A stretch of 64,000 bases of DNA from positions 1 through 64,000 of the forward strand of contig JAFLKN010000029.1 of the NCBI GenBank assembly GCA_019163175.1, given 5' to 3'. A program made the translations under genes and the position numbers. Below, piece after piece: positions 1-9,199 of this stretch. The stretch is from Prolixibacteraceae bacterium (GTDB lineage Bacteria; Bacteroidota; Bacteroidia; Bacteroidales; Prolixibacteraceae). Under the pieces are notes generated by a model. It was not told the origin of the DNA and searched no databases. It saw only the letters and a program-made list of their open reading frames with translations. How positions within the stretch are numbered: the stretch's first letter is position 1; each line of letters opens with the position of its first letter.

Positions 1-814
1 ACCGGCGGTCGAAGATTGATTCGTTTGAATCGTCACCTTCTTCGATGAAGAGGTAACGGTAACTATCGGCTCCTTTGGCTGAGTAAAGGCCATATTTTCC
101 GCTTGTCATTACATCGTTGGCTGCCGAAATTGCCTTATCAAGCATTGAGTTTGCATCACCGATGTTATGAAATTTACGGAAAGTTCCTTCAAACAATGAA
201 ACTCGGGCTTTTAGTGCCTGTGCAGCGCCTTTTGTGACGCGGCCAGTTGTAACAGTGCCTTTAAGTCCGAGGTTGGCAATTGCTGCTTCGAGATCGGCAA
301 TAATAAAATCGGCTGTTGCTTCGCGAGTGGCCCGTGGGGCTTTCAGATCGGCATCTTCAGGAGTTATCACATCTTTAATGAGTGGAACACCTCCAAAAAG
401 ACGATACATCTTGTAATAGTAATATGCCCTGAAAAATCTAGCTTCGCCAACCGATTGTTTGATTTTGTCGCCCAAAGTGGAAGCAGTGGCTTGTTCAATG
501 ATTTTATTTGCGGCCCTGATCTGTCGGTATGATTTATCCCATACATCAGAGTTATCAGGAACAACTTGCGAACCATTGCTGATTGCGCTGGGTTCCCATC
601 CGAAAGCGATATCTGACCAGGTATCTTCGTAACCGGGTCCATCAAGGTTAATGTAAAAAGAGTTTGTTGCCAGTTCAAAGTCGTTAGCAGTGATCCAGAA
701 TGTGGCATCAGATATTTCAGCCTTTGGAGATAAATCCAAATCTTTAGAACAACTAGCACCTAATAACGAGATGCCAACTGCAAGTATTGCTATTTTATAA
801 TTACTGAATTTCAT
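1..814 (-). CDS. SusD/RagB-family outer-membrane glycan-binding lipoprotein (3' part missing)
   Basis: Outer-membrane lipoprotein that captures oligosaccharides and sits as a lid on its SusC transporter. Reading the minus strand from the ATG at 812-814 gives an uninterrupted frame to the window edge, about 271 residues, so the C-terminal half or so is outside. The N-terminus is a lipoprotein signal ending in lipobox LGASC. It is followed by typical SusD-start features: an early FW motif, a YRQIRAANKIIEQ helix, and GEARFFRAYYYYKMYRLFGG, the TPR-like segment conserved in the family. It lies 17 bases behind SusC, the usual susC-susD order. Family assignment is firm; the ligand cannot be read from the sequence. 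Confidence 0.93.
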   Translation of the reverse strand, partial: MKFSNYKIAILAVGISLLGASCSKDLDLSPKAEISDATFWITANDFELATNSFYINLDGPGYEDTWSDIAFGWEPSAISNGSQVVPDNSDVWDKSYRQIRAANKIIEQATASTLGDKIKQSVGEARFFRAYYYYKMYRLFGGVPLIKDVITPEDADLKAPRATREATADFIIADLEAAIANLGLKGTVTTGRVTKGAAQALKARVSLFEGTFRKFHNIGDANSMLDKAISAANDVMTSGKYGLYSAKGADSYRYLFIEEGDDSNESIFDRR

Positions 815-831
815 AGTTGTAGATTTTTGAA

Positions 832-3800
832 TTAAAATTTAACATCAATCCCAAAAGAGTAGGCTCTGAAGAAAGGATATGAATTAAATGACTGACCTTC
901 TTCCGGATCGTAGTTTCCATCCCAATCTCCATTCGTAAATTCGAATAAATCCTGTCCGCTAAAATAAACCCGAACATTATCGACTGAAACTTTTTGGGCA
1001 AGTGATTTTGGAATGGTGTACCCAATCTGAAGGTTTTTCAAACGCATATAGGCTGTATTTTCAATCATAGTGCTCGATTCTCTATAATTGTAGCGTTTTA
1101 CGTTGTCTGAATGCGAGATTCTTGGGTATTGTGCATCTGGTCGGTCTTTTGACCAGGTTTTTTCATAAAAATAATCAAATGGCTGGAACCAGGGCCAGTA
1201 AAATGGAGTTGCGAAATCACCGGTACGAATAACCATTTTCTTGCCGGTTCCCTGCCACAACATGCTAAAATCGAAGTTTTTGAATTTTGCTTCAGCAGTA
1301 ATACCATAGTTATATTTTGGATTTGCAGAACCTAAATAAACAGCATCTCCATTAAAACCTTTCGTTGGGTCGCCATAAGTAGTGATGGCTCCATCGCCAT
1401 CAACATCTTTGTACATGATGTCACCAATTCCCAAACCTTTTTGTCCGTTTGGTGCAGTTGTTGGCACAATACCCTTTCCGGCATATTTGCTGTAATTATC
1501 AAGATCTTGCTGTGTTTTGATAATACCAACCGATTGAAATCCAAAGTATGAATTGATTGGGTAGCCTTCACGAAATGTATTTAAACCAAGAGAGAAGTTG
1601 TCCTGACCTTTTAAGTCGGTGAGTTCATTATCGTTATAACTAACTACAAAGCCTAATTTGTAGCTAAAATCACCAAGTTTTTTGCCCCAGTTCAGGTTTA
1701 AATCCCAACCTTTGGTGGTTAGTTCTCCTGAATTGGTTGTAGGTGCAGTGGCTCCTAATGTTGAAGGATAAACTACGTCAACCAACATATTGGTGTTCTT
1801 TTTCTGATAAACATCAAAAGAACCATTCAATCTGGAATTTAAAAGGCCAAAGTCAATACCAATGTTCATATTGGTAATGGTTTCCCATGTGCGATTTGGC
1901 GAAGCCATGCCTTTCATACTGGCTCCTGCAACAGGATTGTTACTTGTTCCCATTGGATATTTTCCACCAATGTTGATAAGCTGAATGTAATCGTACATTC
2001 CCAACGCACCGATATCCTGGTTTCCGGTTTGCCCCCATGAACTTCTAATCTTTAGCATGTCAAGAATGTTCTGTCCTTTCATAAACGATTCTTCCGATAT
2101 CTTCCAAGCCAGAGAAATACCAGGATATGCCTTACTCCAGCGGTTTTCAGGAGAAAACTTCGAACTTCCGTCCAACCTGATTGTTGCATCGGCATAGTAT
2201 TTTCCGTTGAACGAATAGCTTAAACGACCGAAGTATGAACTAAGTGACCAGTCTTCAATTCGCCAATTTATGCCACGGCTTGAAGCATAAAGCATAGTAG
2301 GATTAGCTAAACTTAACGGGTAGATTTCGTTATTGGCAAAGCCTTGACCTTCCATAACTTTGCGTTTAAAGTCATATTCTTCATGAGAAGCCCCTGCCAT
2401 AGCACTAAAAGAGTGTCCTCCAATTATCTTGGCATAGTTTAAATAGGCTGTCAGGTTTTTATACCAGTCGCGATCATCAACATAACTTGCCATATTTGGT
2501 GAGCGGCGAGTAGTATTAATATTATTATCCCAGTTGTAAGTTTGGAAAGTACGCCAGAATCCTTCTGAATCTTTGTTTCCTACATTGATCCCACCCTGTG
2601 TAGTTAATGTCAAACCTTCAAACAATATCCAATCGAGTTTGGTATTTGCCCTGAATTTACGGTTAGCAGTTTTATTGCTTCCACTTTCGGCAAGCCATTG
2701 AGCCGGGTTTGCATATCCCTGATATTCATAAAAATTACCCTTTGGATTATATACAGGCAAGTAAGTCCACGATTGGCATACCGCGCCTAAAGCCACTTCG
2801 GTCTCTGCCGGTTCAATATAATCCTCGTGCTCATAGGCAACACGGGTATCAAGAGTAATATTCTCGCGAAGTTTTACTGTAAGGTTTGTTCTGAAATTAT
2901 AACGTTTCGAGTTGTTTTCACCGAAAGCGAAGACTCCGTTATTTGCCAGATAACCGCCCGAAACCATAAATTTGACCTGCTCGTTACCGCCATTGATGGC
3001 CACATTATGAGATTGAAGCATTGAGTTCTTGAAAATTACATCGGCCCAGTCGGTATGTCTGTAAAAGTTTGGATAATCTTCAAGGTACAACATACGGCCT
3101 GGACCAACGCCTGGGTCGCTATTCAGCATTTTTGTAAAGTCATCGGCGGTATATTTGGGAGCATCACCATCATTTACACGGCCCTCATCGAACATTTTTG
3201 CCATGTGATATGGAGAAGCCATATTTTTAGTATAGCTTGGTGTTTTCACCGCCACATTTCCTGAATAGGTGATCTGTGTTTTTCCTTTTACCCCCGACTT
3301 AGTGGTAATCAAAATAACACCATCAGCAGAACGTGCACCATAAATTGCTGCAGAAGCATCCTTTAGTACCGAAATATTTTCGATATCGTTGGGGTTCAGA
3401 GTACCCATATCTCCGGCAATTCCATCAATAAGAACCAGAGGTTTGTTCCCATTCATCGAAGAGAAACCACGAATCTGGAACTGGTAATCTTCCTGCCCCG
3501 GACGACCGCTGGTGCGGGTAACTGTTACACCGGGAATAACACCTTGAATGGCGTTGAGCGTATTGGTAACCGGACGCGACTCAAGAACTTCGCCACTCGT
3601 TGTAGAAATAGAACCGGTAAGAGCGCCTTTAGCTTTTGTACCGTAACCAATAGCAACTACTTCTTCAATCCCAATGGCATCTTCAACAAGGGTTACATTG
3701 ATTGTTGTTTTGTTTTCAACAGCAATCTCCTGCGATTTCATACCCACAAACGAAAACTGCAAGGTTGCATCTTCAGAGACTTTTGTGATAACATATTTCC

Positions 3801-4317
3801 CTTCAGAATCAGTAATAACGCCAGTTGTTGTGCCTTTTACAACAACCGATACACCTGGCAACACGGCACCCGAACTGTCAGTAACCTTTCCGGAAACAGA
3901 TTTTTGCTGTTGGTTCGTCAGCCCTGAAATACCTTCCAGATTAGTTAAAATTATCTGCCGGTTGACAACGGAGTAATTAATATCCGTTCCCTTCAGCAAC
4001 TCGTCAAGGATCACTGAAATCGTCTGGTCTTTTGAATTAATGTTCACTTTTTGATCCACATTGATTAGATCTCTATTGTACAGAAAGAAAAACTCAGACT
4101 TGTCCTCGATCGTCTTTAATACATCTTCCAGTTTTTGATTTTGCTGATTTAATGTAAGTCGAGTCTGTTGTGAGTAAGAATCAACAGCCATTACCTGCAA
4201 CAGGCTGAGGAAAAAACAGAATAAAGTAAATCGTACCATCCTGAAAATTTTTTTTAAGGCAGAACCTTCCCTTGCGGAAAAGGTTATCGATGCCCTTGGT
4301 TCTCGAAATTTTTCCAT
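832..4317 (-). CDS. SusC/RagA TonB-dependent outer-membrane transporter with N-terminal STN domain
   Basis: Imports oligosaccharides across the outer membrane using TonB energy. I start it at the ATG at 4317 (MEKFREP...); an in-frame ATG 36 bases upstream only adds a short tail. Order seen: hydrophobic signal segment (about residues 30-50), STN/secretin-TonB short domain (about 55-130, with LEDVLKTIEDKSEFFFLYN), carboxypeptidase-D-like domain (VSGKVTDSSGAVLPGVSVVV), TonB-dependent plug (VLIDGIAGDMGTLNPNDIE, then ISVLKDASAAIYGARSADGV), and a beta-barrel ending in aromatic F. The STN domain marks transporters that signal through a FecR anti-sigma factor; FecR and ECF sigma genes lie directly upstream. 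About 1161 residues, normal for the family. Confidence 0.97.
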   Translation of the reverse strand: MEKFREPRASITFSAREGSALKKIFRMVRFTLFCFFLSLLQVMAVDSYSQQTRLTLNQQNQKLEDVLKTIEDKSEFFFLYNRDLINVDQKVNINSKDQTISVILDELLKGTDINYSVVNRQIILTNLEGISGLTNQQQKSVSGKVTDSSGAVLPGVSVVVKGTTTGVITDSEGKYVITKVSEDATLQFSFVGMKSQEIAVENKTTINVTLVEDAIGIEEVVAIGYGTKAKGALTGSISTTSGEVLESRPVTNTLNAIQGVIPGVTVTRTSGRPGQEDYQFQIRGFSSMNGNKPLVLIDGIAGDMGTLNPNDIENISVLKDASAAIYGARSADGVILITTKSGVKGKTQITYSGNVAVKTPSYTKNMASPYHMAKMFDEGRVNDGDAPKYTADDFTKMLNSDPGVGPGRMLYLEDYPNFYRHTDWADVIFKNSMLQSHNVAINGGNEQVKFMVSGGYLANNGVFAFGENNSKRYNFRTNLTVKLRENITLDTRVAYEHEDYIEPAETEVALGAVCQSWTYLPVYNPKGNFYEYQGYANPAQWLAESGSNKTANRKFRANTKLDWILFEGLTLTTQGGINVGNKDSEGFWRTFQTYNWDNNINTTRRSPNMASYVDDRDWYKNLTAYLNYAKIIGGHSFSAMAGASHEEYDFKRKVMEGQGFANNEIYPLSLANPTMLYASSRGINWRIEDWSLSSYFGRLSYSFNGKYYADATIRLDGSSKFSPENRWSKAYPGISLAWKISEESFMKGQNILDMLKIRSSWGQTGNQDIGALGMYDYIQLINIGGKYPMGTSNNPVAGASMKGMASPNRTWETITNMNIGIDFGLLNSRLNGSFDVYQKKNTNMLVDVVYPSTLGATAPTTNSGELTTKGWDLNLNWGKKLGDFSYKLGFVVSYNDNELTDLKGQDNFSLGLNTFREGYPINSYFGFQSVGIIKTQQDLDNYSKYAGKGIVPTTAPNGQKGLGIGDIMYKDVDGDGAITTYGDPTKGFNGDAVYLGSANPKYNYGITAEAKFKNFDFSMLWQGTGKKMVIRTGDFATPFYWPWFQPFDYFYEKTWSKDRPDAQYPRISHSDNVKRYNYRESSTMIENTAYMRLKNLQIGYTIPKSLAQKVSVDNVRVYFSGQDLFEFTNGDWDGNYDPEEGQSFNSYPFFRAYSFGIDVKF

Positions 4318-4410
4318 AAATTCACGTTTTGTTAGAGTAATTAAATAATTCACTGTATTTGCTCTGCAAACCTTCAGGAAAGTGCCGCAAACACTTTCCT
4401 GTTTTGCATT

Positions 4411-5433
4411 TTATTGTTTACGTTTTATTATTACCTGTTTCTTTTTTAGTATCCCATTGGAATCCTCCACCCTGTTTTCAATACAATAAACTATCGGAGT
4501 TGTCATAGCTATAAACCTTAAAACTTCGTCCAGCGTTTCATCCTGAAAAGTAGCCTTAAACCTAAAGTTTCTCAACTCTTCATCCTGAATTACAATTTCG
4601 GCGCTGTACCACCGTTCAAGTTTTTTGATGGCCTGAGAAAAAGGTTCATTATCAATTACAAGGTACCCACTGGTCCAAGCTGAATACACACCTGGATCAA
4701 CGTTAGTCGATTTAAGCGATCGGGTATGCTGGTTATAGGATATTTTTTCGCCTGGATTGAGGGTATGACTAAAAGTGGATAGTGTACCATTTACTTCAAC
4801 TTTACCTTCTTTTAAAACAACTTCAGAAACAGCATCGTCGGCATAGGACGACACATTAAATTTCGTTCCCAAAACCTTTATATCCATAGTTTTCACCCCA
4901 ACAGTAAAATCGGACTCGTCAATATGCCTGACATCAAAAAAAGCTTCGCCAATGAGTTCAACTTTACGATTCGCGCTAAACTCTGCCGGATATTTAAGTT
5001 TTGATCCACTATTCAACCAACCTGAAGTACTATCTGGAAGCATAAACTCGATTCGGGCACCTTCTGGCACACTAATTTCGAGCCATGTTTGTGCAATTGT
5101 TTGGTTGGGCTTGTTGATAAAATAGAAAGCTGCAGTGATTGCAATTAGAGGTATTAAAACAGCTGCCACCTGCCGGTAATAGTGCCAGATATTTCTTTTT
5201 CGATCGTGCCGTTTTTCTTCAAGCAAAATTTGATATTGAATTTTTTCGAAAATTGGGTGAAGTGACTTTGTATTTGAGGCTGCTTCGAATTCTTTAAACT
5301 GATTAAATAACTGCTCCTCTGTTTTAGAGTCGTTTGAAACATTCGTAAACCAATGCTTTACCTTTAAATATTCATTGTAAGAATATTTCCCACCTGAAAA
5401 ATCGAGTAATGTTTTAAAATTGAAGCTCTCCAT
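4411..5433 (-). CDS. FecR-family anti-sigma factor
   Basis: Inner-membrane regulator that holds the neighbouring ECF sigma factor and releases it when the STN domain of a loaded SusC contacts its periplasmic part. Seen: cytoplasmic N-terminal region of about 85 residues, one membrane helix at about 88-106 (AVLIPLIAITAAFYFI), the FecR domain at about 118-215 with VPEGARIEF, WLNSGSKLKYP and VELIGEAFFDV, and a C-terminal DUF4974-like region at about 255-335 with EPFSQAIKKLERWY. At 340 residues it has the usual length. It lies between the ECF sigma gene (165 bases upstream) and SusC, the standard Bacteroidota trans-envelope signalling order. Confidence 0.95.
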   Translation of the reverse strand: MESFNFKTLLDFSGGKYSYNEYLKVKHWFTNVSNDSKTEEQLFNQFKEFEAASNTKSLHPIFEKIQYQILLEEKRHDRKRNIWHYYRQVAAVLIPLIAITAAFYFINKPNQTIAQTWLEISVPEGARIEFMLPDSTSGWLNSGSKLKYPAEFSANRKVELIGEAFFDVRHIDESDFTVGVKTMDIKVLGTKFNVSSYADDAVSEVVLKEGKVEVNGTLSTFSHTLNPGEKISYNQHTRSLKSTNVDPGVYSAWTSGYLVIDNEPFSQAIKKLERWYSAEIVIQDEELRNFRFKATFQDETLDEVLRFIAMTTPIVYCIENRVEDSNGILKKKQVIIKRKQ

Positions 5434-5597
5434 TGATATAATTACAAATCAAAAAAATCAAATTCTGTTGTTATATCCTGAATGGATGAATATCCCCAGT
5501 GAAAAATCAAAAAAAAAATCATTTTAATTTTTGAGAGACAGAAATAGCAGGATACTTTGATTGTGAAGCACCGACTGAAACGGATAATTGATCCTGA

Positions 5598-6176
5598 TTA
5601 GCGAATAAAGAGATGAAAAAATATCATGCCCTGAATCTGAAGTTTTTCGAACTCATTTTTTAGAAAACGCATAGCTTCAGTAATATGGTATTCAACAGTT
5701 TTAGTTGTAATACTTAACTCCACTGAAATCTCTTTAAGCGATTTCTCTTCAATTTTCTTTCTAATAAAAACTTCCCTTCGTTTTTCCGGCATTTGTCTGA
5801 TCAATTCCTCCAGCTTATCGAGCATAAACTGATAATTAGAATTGTCATCAAAATCAGGTTTAAAAGCCGATGACTCAAATAAAATATCGTGCTTGACCTC
5901 GTTTAACCGAGATTGTTGATTGAAATATTTACGGACAGAGTTTAAAGTAATGGTAAATAAGTATGCCTGAAATGAAGTCTCTGTTTTAATTTCATTCCGG
6001 TTGTTCCAGATTTTAATAAAAACTTCCTGTACAATATCCTCTGCAACTTCTTCTGACTTTAAATAGCTTAAAGAGAAGTGAAACAATTGTTTGCTATATC
6101 GTTCAAATATTTTTTCAAAAGCGGAATGATCCCCTTTTTTAAATTCCTTTATTGTTTTGGAGTCTATGGGTATCAT
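5598..6176 (-). CDS. ECF-type RNA polymerase sigma-70 factor
   Basis: Extracytoplasmic-function sigma factor expected to switch on the susCD genes downstream. Region 2 is visible at about residues 8-65 (GDHSAFEKIFERYSKQLFHF, then SEEVAEDIVQEVFIKIW). Region 4 is at about 128-178 (RQMPEKRREVFIRKK, then LKEISVELSITTKTVEYHI), a helix-turn-helix that reads the -35 element. At 192 residues it is a normal RpoE-like, Bacteroides family-1 sigma factor without region 1 or 3. Its cognate anti-sigma gene follows. The partner promoter cannot be identified by eye. Confidence 0.95.
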   Translation of the reverse strand: MIPIDSKTIKEFKKGDHSAFEKIFERYSKQLFHFSLSYLKSEEVAEDIVQEVFIKIWNNRNEIKTETSFQAYLFTITLNSVRKYFNQQSRLNEVKHDILFESSAFKPDFDDNSNYQFMLDKLEELIRQMPEKRREVFIRKKIEEKSLKEISVELSITTKTVEYHITEAMRFLKNEFEKLQIQGMIFFHLFIR

Positions 6177-6315
6177 TGATTTTTGAAAAAGTATATGCTG
6201 AGTTATATTAATCCAACAAATCTAAAAAATCTTTAGAAACATAAATGTATTCCTTCAAAATCTTTGAATTCATGCATCAAAATCAACTATCAGAACGCAA
6301 AATTCTATCTTCAGG

Positions 6316-7248
6316 TTATTTTAAAAGCTTTTTCGCTTCCTTGTTCAGAAACTCCACACATTGCACGAGTTCTTCGTGCTGTTTACTGCCCCAGCTTTCG
6401 TATTCAAGCGTGAGTACACCTTTAAATTCCTGACGTTTTAGTTCGTCCAGGAGTATTGAAGCATCAAGAATCCCTTTACCCAGCGGCACATCCTGCATTT
6501 GTAAGTTTAAATCTTTAAAATGAACTGAATTAATGTACCCATCTACTTTCTTTAAACAATCCAGTGAGTTAAGACCCGAACGATACCAATGCCCCACATC
6601 GGTACACATGCCAATTTGTGGAGAATAGGGTTTTACCACATTCAATGCAAACGCCGGATCCCAAAATTTGTAGGTATCATTGTTTGATTTCTTCGGATGG
6701 TTATGAACAGCAATTTTTAGTTTATACTCCTTGCAAAGTTTTACAGTTATTGCCATTGCTTCCTTATTGTCGGGATCGGGCTCTGTGGTAATTGTTTCAA
6801 TCCCCAGTTCTTTCGCCCAGGCAAAAAGCTTACGGAGATTTGCTTCGTCTTTTGGAAAAGGATCAACCCAAATGGCAATTGCAGTAATTCCTGTTTCCTT
6901 CAGCTTTGCTTTTACCTTTTCAAGGCAAGCCTGATCCATATCCGGGCCACTTTTTTGAGGTATGTCTTTTGATACCGTTTGGTACGACAGCATTTCTACA
7001 TAATGCACCCCAAGGCTTTGGATACTGTCGAGCGCATCGAAAAAAGTGTGTTGGTTGTACGTCCAACATTGGATGGCGACTTTCCATCCCAGTTTCGACA
7101 TTACTTTTTCGTCAACACCTTTGTAGGATGCATTTTGCGCATATGTATTTCGTTGCGAAATATTAAAAACAAGAAAAACTGCCAGTAACGTTAGTTTGAA
7201 ACGCCCCTTAAACAGGCTTAAATCGGATACTTTGGTTAGTGATGTCAT
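6316..7248 (-). CDS. Exported sugar phosphate isomerase/epimerase-like TIM barrel (AP endonuclease 2 family), copy 1
   Basis: TIM-barrel protein of the xylose-isomerase-like AP_endonuc_2 superfamily. A cleavable signal is visible in the first 40 residues (LTLLAVFLVFNIS, then YAQ), so it should act in the periplasm although most named relatives are cytoplasmic. Likely metal ligands sit in the expected strand ends: IAVHNHP, CTDVGHW, VHFKD and LEYESWG. It is the last of three consecutive paralogue-like genes with gaps of 9-16 bases, so they are probably co-transcribed. Exported relatives in gut Bacteroides take part in 3-keto-glycoside cleavage or epimerisation; whether this one does is inference, and no Gfo/Idh/MocA dehydrogenase partner lies in the window. 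Confidence 0.85.
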   Translation of the reverse strand: MTSLTKVSDLSLFKGRFKLTLLAVFLVFNISQRNTYAQNASYKGVDEKVMSKLGWKVAIQCWTYNQHTFFDALDSIQSLGVHYVEMLSYQTVSKDIPQKSGPDMDQACLEKVKAKLKETGITAIAIWVDPFPKDEANLRKLFAWAKELGIETITTEPDPDNKEAMAITVKLCKEYKLKIAVHNHPKKSNNDTYKFWDPAFALNVVKPYSPQIGMCTDVGHWYRSGLNSLDCLKKVDGYINSVHFKDLNLQMQDVPLGKGILDASILLDELKRQEFKGVLTLEYESWGSKQHEELVQCVEFLNKEAKKLLK

Positions 7249-7260
7249 GATAGATTGATT

Positions 7261-8217
7261 TTAGTTGTTAGAAATGATATTGTTAATGAATTCGATTGCT
7301 TTTTTGTTTGCAGCATCAGGTGTATATTTATTGCCTTCATATTCGATATCAACAAAACCCTTGTAACCATCTTTCACCATCGCTTTTACACATTCAGTAA
7401 AATTGATATCGCCCTCGCCAATGAGCTCGTTGGTGAAATCGCGCCCGGTTGAACCGTCGGTATTTGTTTTATTGTGCCAGCGCCCGTCTTTAAAATGAAC
7501 ATGCACAATATGTTCGCGGCAGGCGTTGTAAAAAGCAAGGGGGTCTTCGCCCATAGAATAAACATTTCCGGCATCAAACACCAATTTTATGCCGGGCACT
7601 TCGCGGACAACCCTTAGCATTTCGGCCGATGTTGAAAGTGGACTGTGCTGGATGCTTTCGATGGTCAATGTTAACCCGGCAGCATTTGTTAGTACAATGG
7701 CCTCCTGCAAGCCATGAATCCAGTTAACTCGGCACTCTTCTGCTGTCATTCCCGAATTTCCGGGCGTATGAATCATTACTTTATCGGTACCTAAGCGCTT
7801 GGCTATTTCAATGGCCTTTTTAACTTCTTCAATCCCGGCCTCCCTCTCGGCCTTGGTAGGTTTATTCAATGGTGGAAAGAACGTGTAGCACACTACTTTT
7901 TGGCCATGATCTGCCAATACTTTTCTGATATTCTCCGGTTCTAATGGCGAAAACGTATGCGACACAATATCCACCCCTTCAATGCCAAGCTCCTGCCCTA
8001 CTTTGCACATTTTCTCCAGATCGAAATTGCCATCCTTTTTCCAATCCTGCCGGGCAAAAGTATAGGTCATCAGTGCAAATTTCATCTTATTTACTTGTGG
8101 CGAACCGATGTTTTGCTGTTGCGAATATCCTTCAGGCGCAAAAATGGTTGTGAAAATAACAGCCACAAAAAGGGTTAAAAAGCGACGACTGTAATTATAA
8201 TTTGTTGTTCTCATCAT
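7261..8217 (-). CDS. Exported sugar phosphate isomerase/epimerase-like TIM barrel, copy 2
   Basis: Second member of the AP_endonuc_2 trio. An N-terminal signal segment (FLTLFVAVIFTTIFAPEGYS) predicts export. Metal-site motifs are LTIESIQHS, VFDAGNVY, VHVHFKDGRW and VDIEYEG, so all four barrel-edge acidic or histidine ligands are present. The sequence is clearly different from copy 1 and copy 3, so the three are not recent duplicates and may act on different intermediates. It starts 9 bases downstream of copy 3 and ends 12 bases before copy 1. The substrate is unknown. Confidence 0.85.
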   Translation of the reverse strand: MMRTTNYNYSRRFLTLFVAVIFTTIFAPEGYSQQQNIGSPQVNKMKFALMTYTFARQDWKKDGNFDLEKMCKVGQELGIEGVDIVSHTFSPLEPENIRKVLADHGQKVVCYTFFPPLNKPTKAEREAGIEEVKKAIEIAKRLGTDKVMIHTPGNSGMTAEECRVNWIHGLQEAIVLTNAAGLTLTIESIQHSPLSTSAEMLRVVREVPGIKLVFDAGNVYSMGEDPLAFYNACREHIVHVHFKDGRWHNKTNTDGSTGRDFTNELIGEGDINFTECVKAMVKDGYKGFVDIEYEGNKYTPDAANKKAIEFINNIISNN

Positions 8218-8226
8218 TTACGATTT

Positions 8227-9183
8227 TTAATAAAACTGTACTCCTGATTCTTTGCCAATTGATTTCAAAGTTATGGCTGCCTTATCGTACTCCTCGCTGG
8301 TGTTCATGTGTTCCATCATTAAGGGAATGTCTTTCAGTTTGCTCAAACACGTCAGGTAGGTTTTAAAATCGATGATACCTGTTCCGAGCGTTACATCATC
8401 GAAATGAATTGTGTAGGCATCGCGGAGTTTAATGTCCTTGGCATGGCAATTTTTGATATACGGCCCCAGTTTTTCGAAACATTCTTTAATTAAAGCGCTG
8501 TTGTTATAGTATTTTGAAGGGGAATTGATCATGTTCACCGGATCGAGGTTAACGGCCAGGGCTTTTCTGTCGATGGCTTTAATCAGGTCTAAGTAGGATT
8601 CCACCGAATCGGGGTAGCTCCAGGGCAGGGATTCCAGCGCGAAGAATGTCCTTGTCGGTTTGATTTCATCGATAATTTCCCTGGTAACTTGCACGATCAT
8701 ATCGAAGGTTTCTTTCTTCAGGTTATCGGGATGAGGCCCCACAATAGAATTGCCGCGTGAACCGGTAACATTTACACAGCAACTGGCGCCAATGAGTTCG
8801 GCAAGCGCCAGCGAATCTTTGCATTTTTTTATCGCATTTTTCCTTGCTTCCTCGTCGCTGCTTATTGGGTTGCTCCAGGCTCCTACTTCAGCAATAATGA
8901 TGTTTGCTTCTTTTGCCGCTTTTGCAAACGATTTAATGGTTTGCTCATCGGCACCCACCGAAACAGGACAAAGGGCAGCGCTGTATCCTTTGGCTTTTAC
9001 GGCTTTTGCCCACTCGTTGGGGTCTTTAAAATCTCCCCAAACAGGTCCACCTAGGCGTGTAAGGTTGCTAATGCCGGGAGCAAAAGCGCCTAAACCCATC
9101 GCACTTCCAGCAAGCATTGCGGCTGAACCTGTCAGGCTTAGTTTTGTGAACTGACGACGTGAAATTGTTGTTGTTTTTCTCAT
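8227..9183 (-). CDS. Tat-exported sugar phosphate isomerase/epimerase-like TIM barrel, copy 3
   Basis: Third AP_endonuc_2-type barrel. The open frame reaches back to 9312, but that would overlap the end of the upstream gene (stop at 9200). I choose the ATG at 9183, which leaves a twin-arginine signal (SRRQFTKLSLTGSAAMLAG) at the very N-terminus. Tat export implies folding, probably with bound metal, before crossing the membrane. Visible site motifs: FFALESLPW, LAVNLDPVNM, NCHAKDIKLR and LMMEHMNTS. With this start the length is 318 residues, matching copies 1 and 2. Probably co-transcribed with the GH95-like gene 16 bases upstream. Confidence 0.87.
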   Translation of the reverse strand: MRKTTTISRRQFTKLSLTGSAAMLAGSAMGLGAFAPGISNLTRLGGPVWGDFKDPNEWAKAVKAKGYSAALCPVSVGADEQTIKSFAKAAKEANIIIAEVGAWSNPISSDEEARKNAIKKCKDSLALAELIGASCCVNVTGSRGNSIVGPHPDNLKKETFDMIVQVTREIIDEIKPTRTFFALESLPWSYPDSVESYLDLIKAIDRKALAVNLDPVNMINSPSKYYNNSALIKECFEKLGPYIKNCHAKDIKLRDAYTIHFDDVTLGTGIIDFKTYLTCLSKLKDIPLMMEHMNTSEEYDKAAITLKSIGKESGVQFY

Positions 9184-9199
9184 AAATAATTTTGCTTCA

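Noticed and set aside
367-759. 130-codon minus-strand open frame
   Set aside because: Frame-shifted shadow of the partial SusD gene, whose frame has a lipobox and conserved SusD motifs.
8750-9154. 134-codon plus-strand open frame rich in Ala/Ser
   Set aside because: Antisense of the Tat-exported isomerase-like gene; no independent features.
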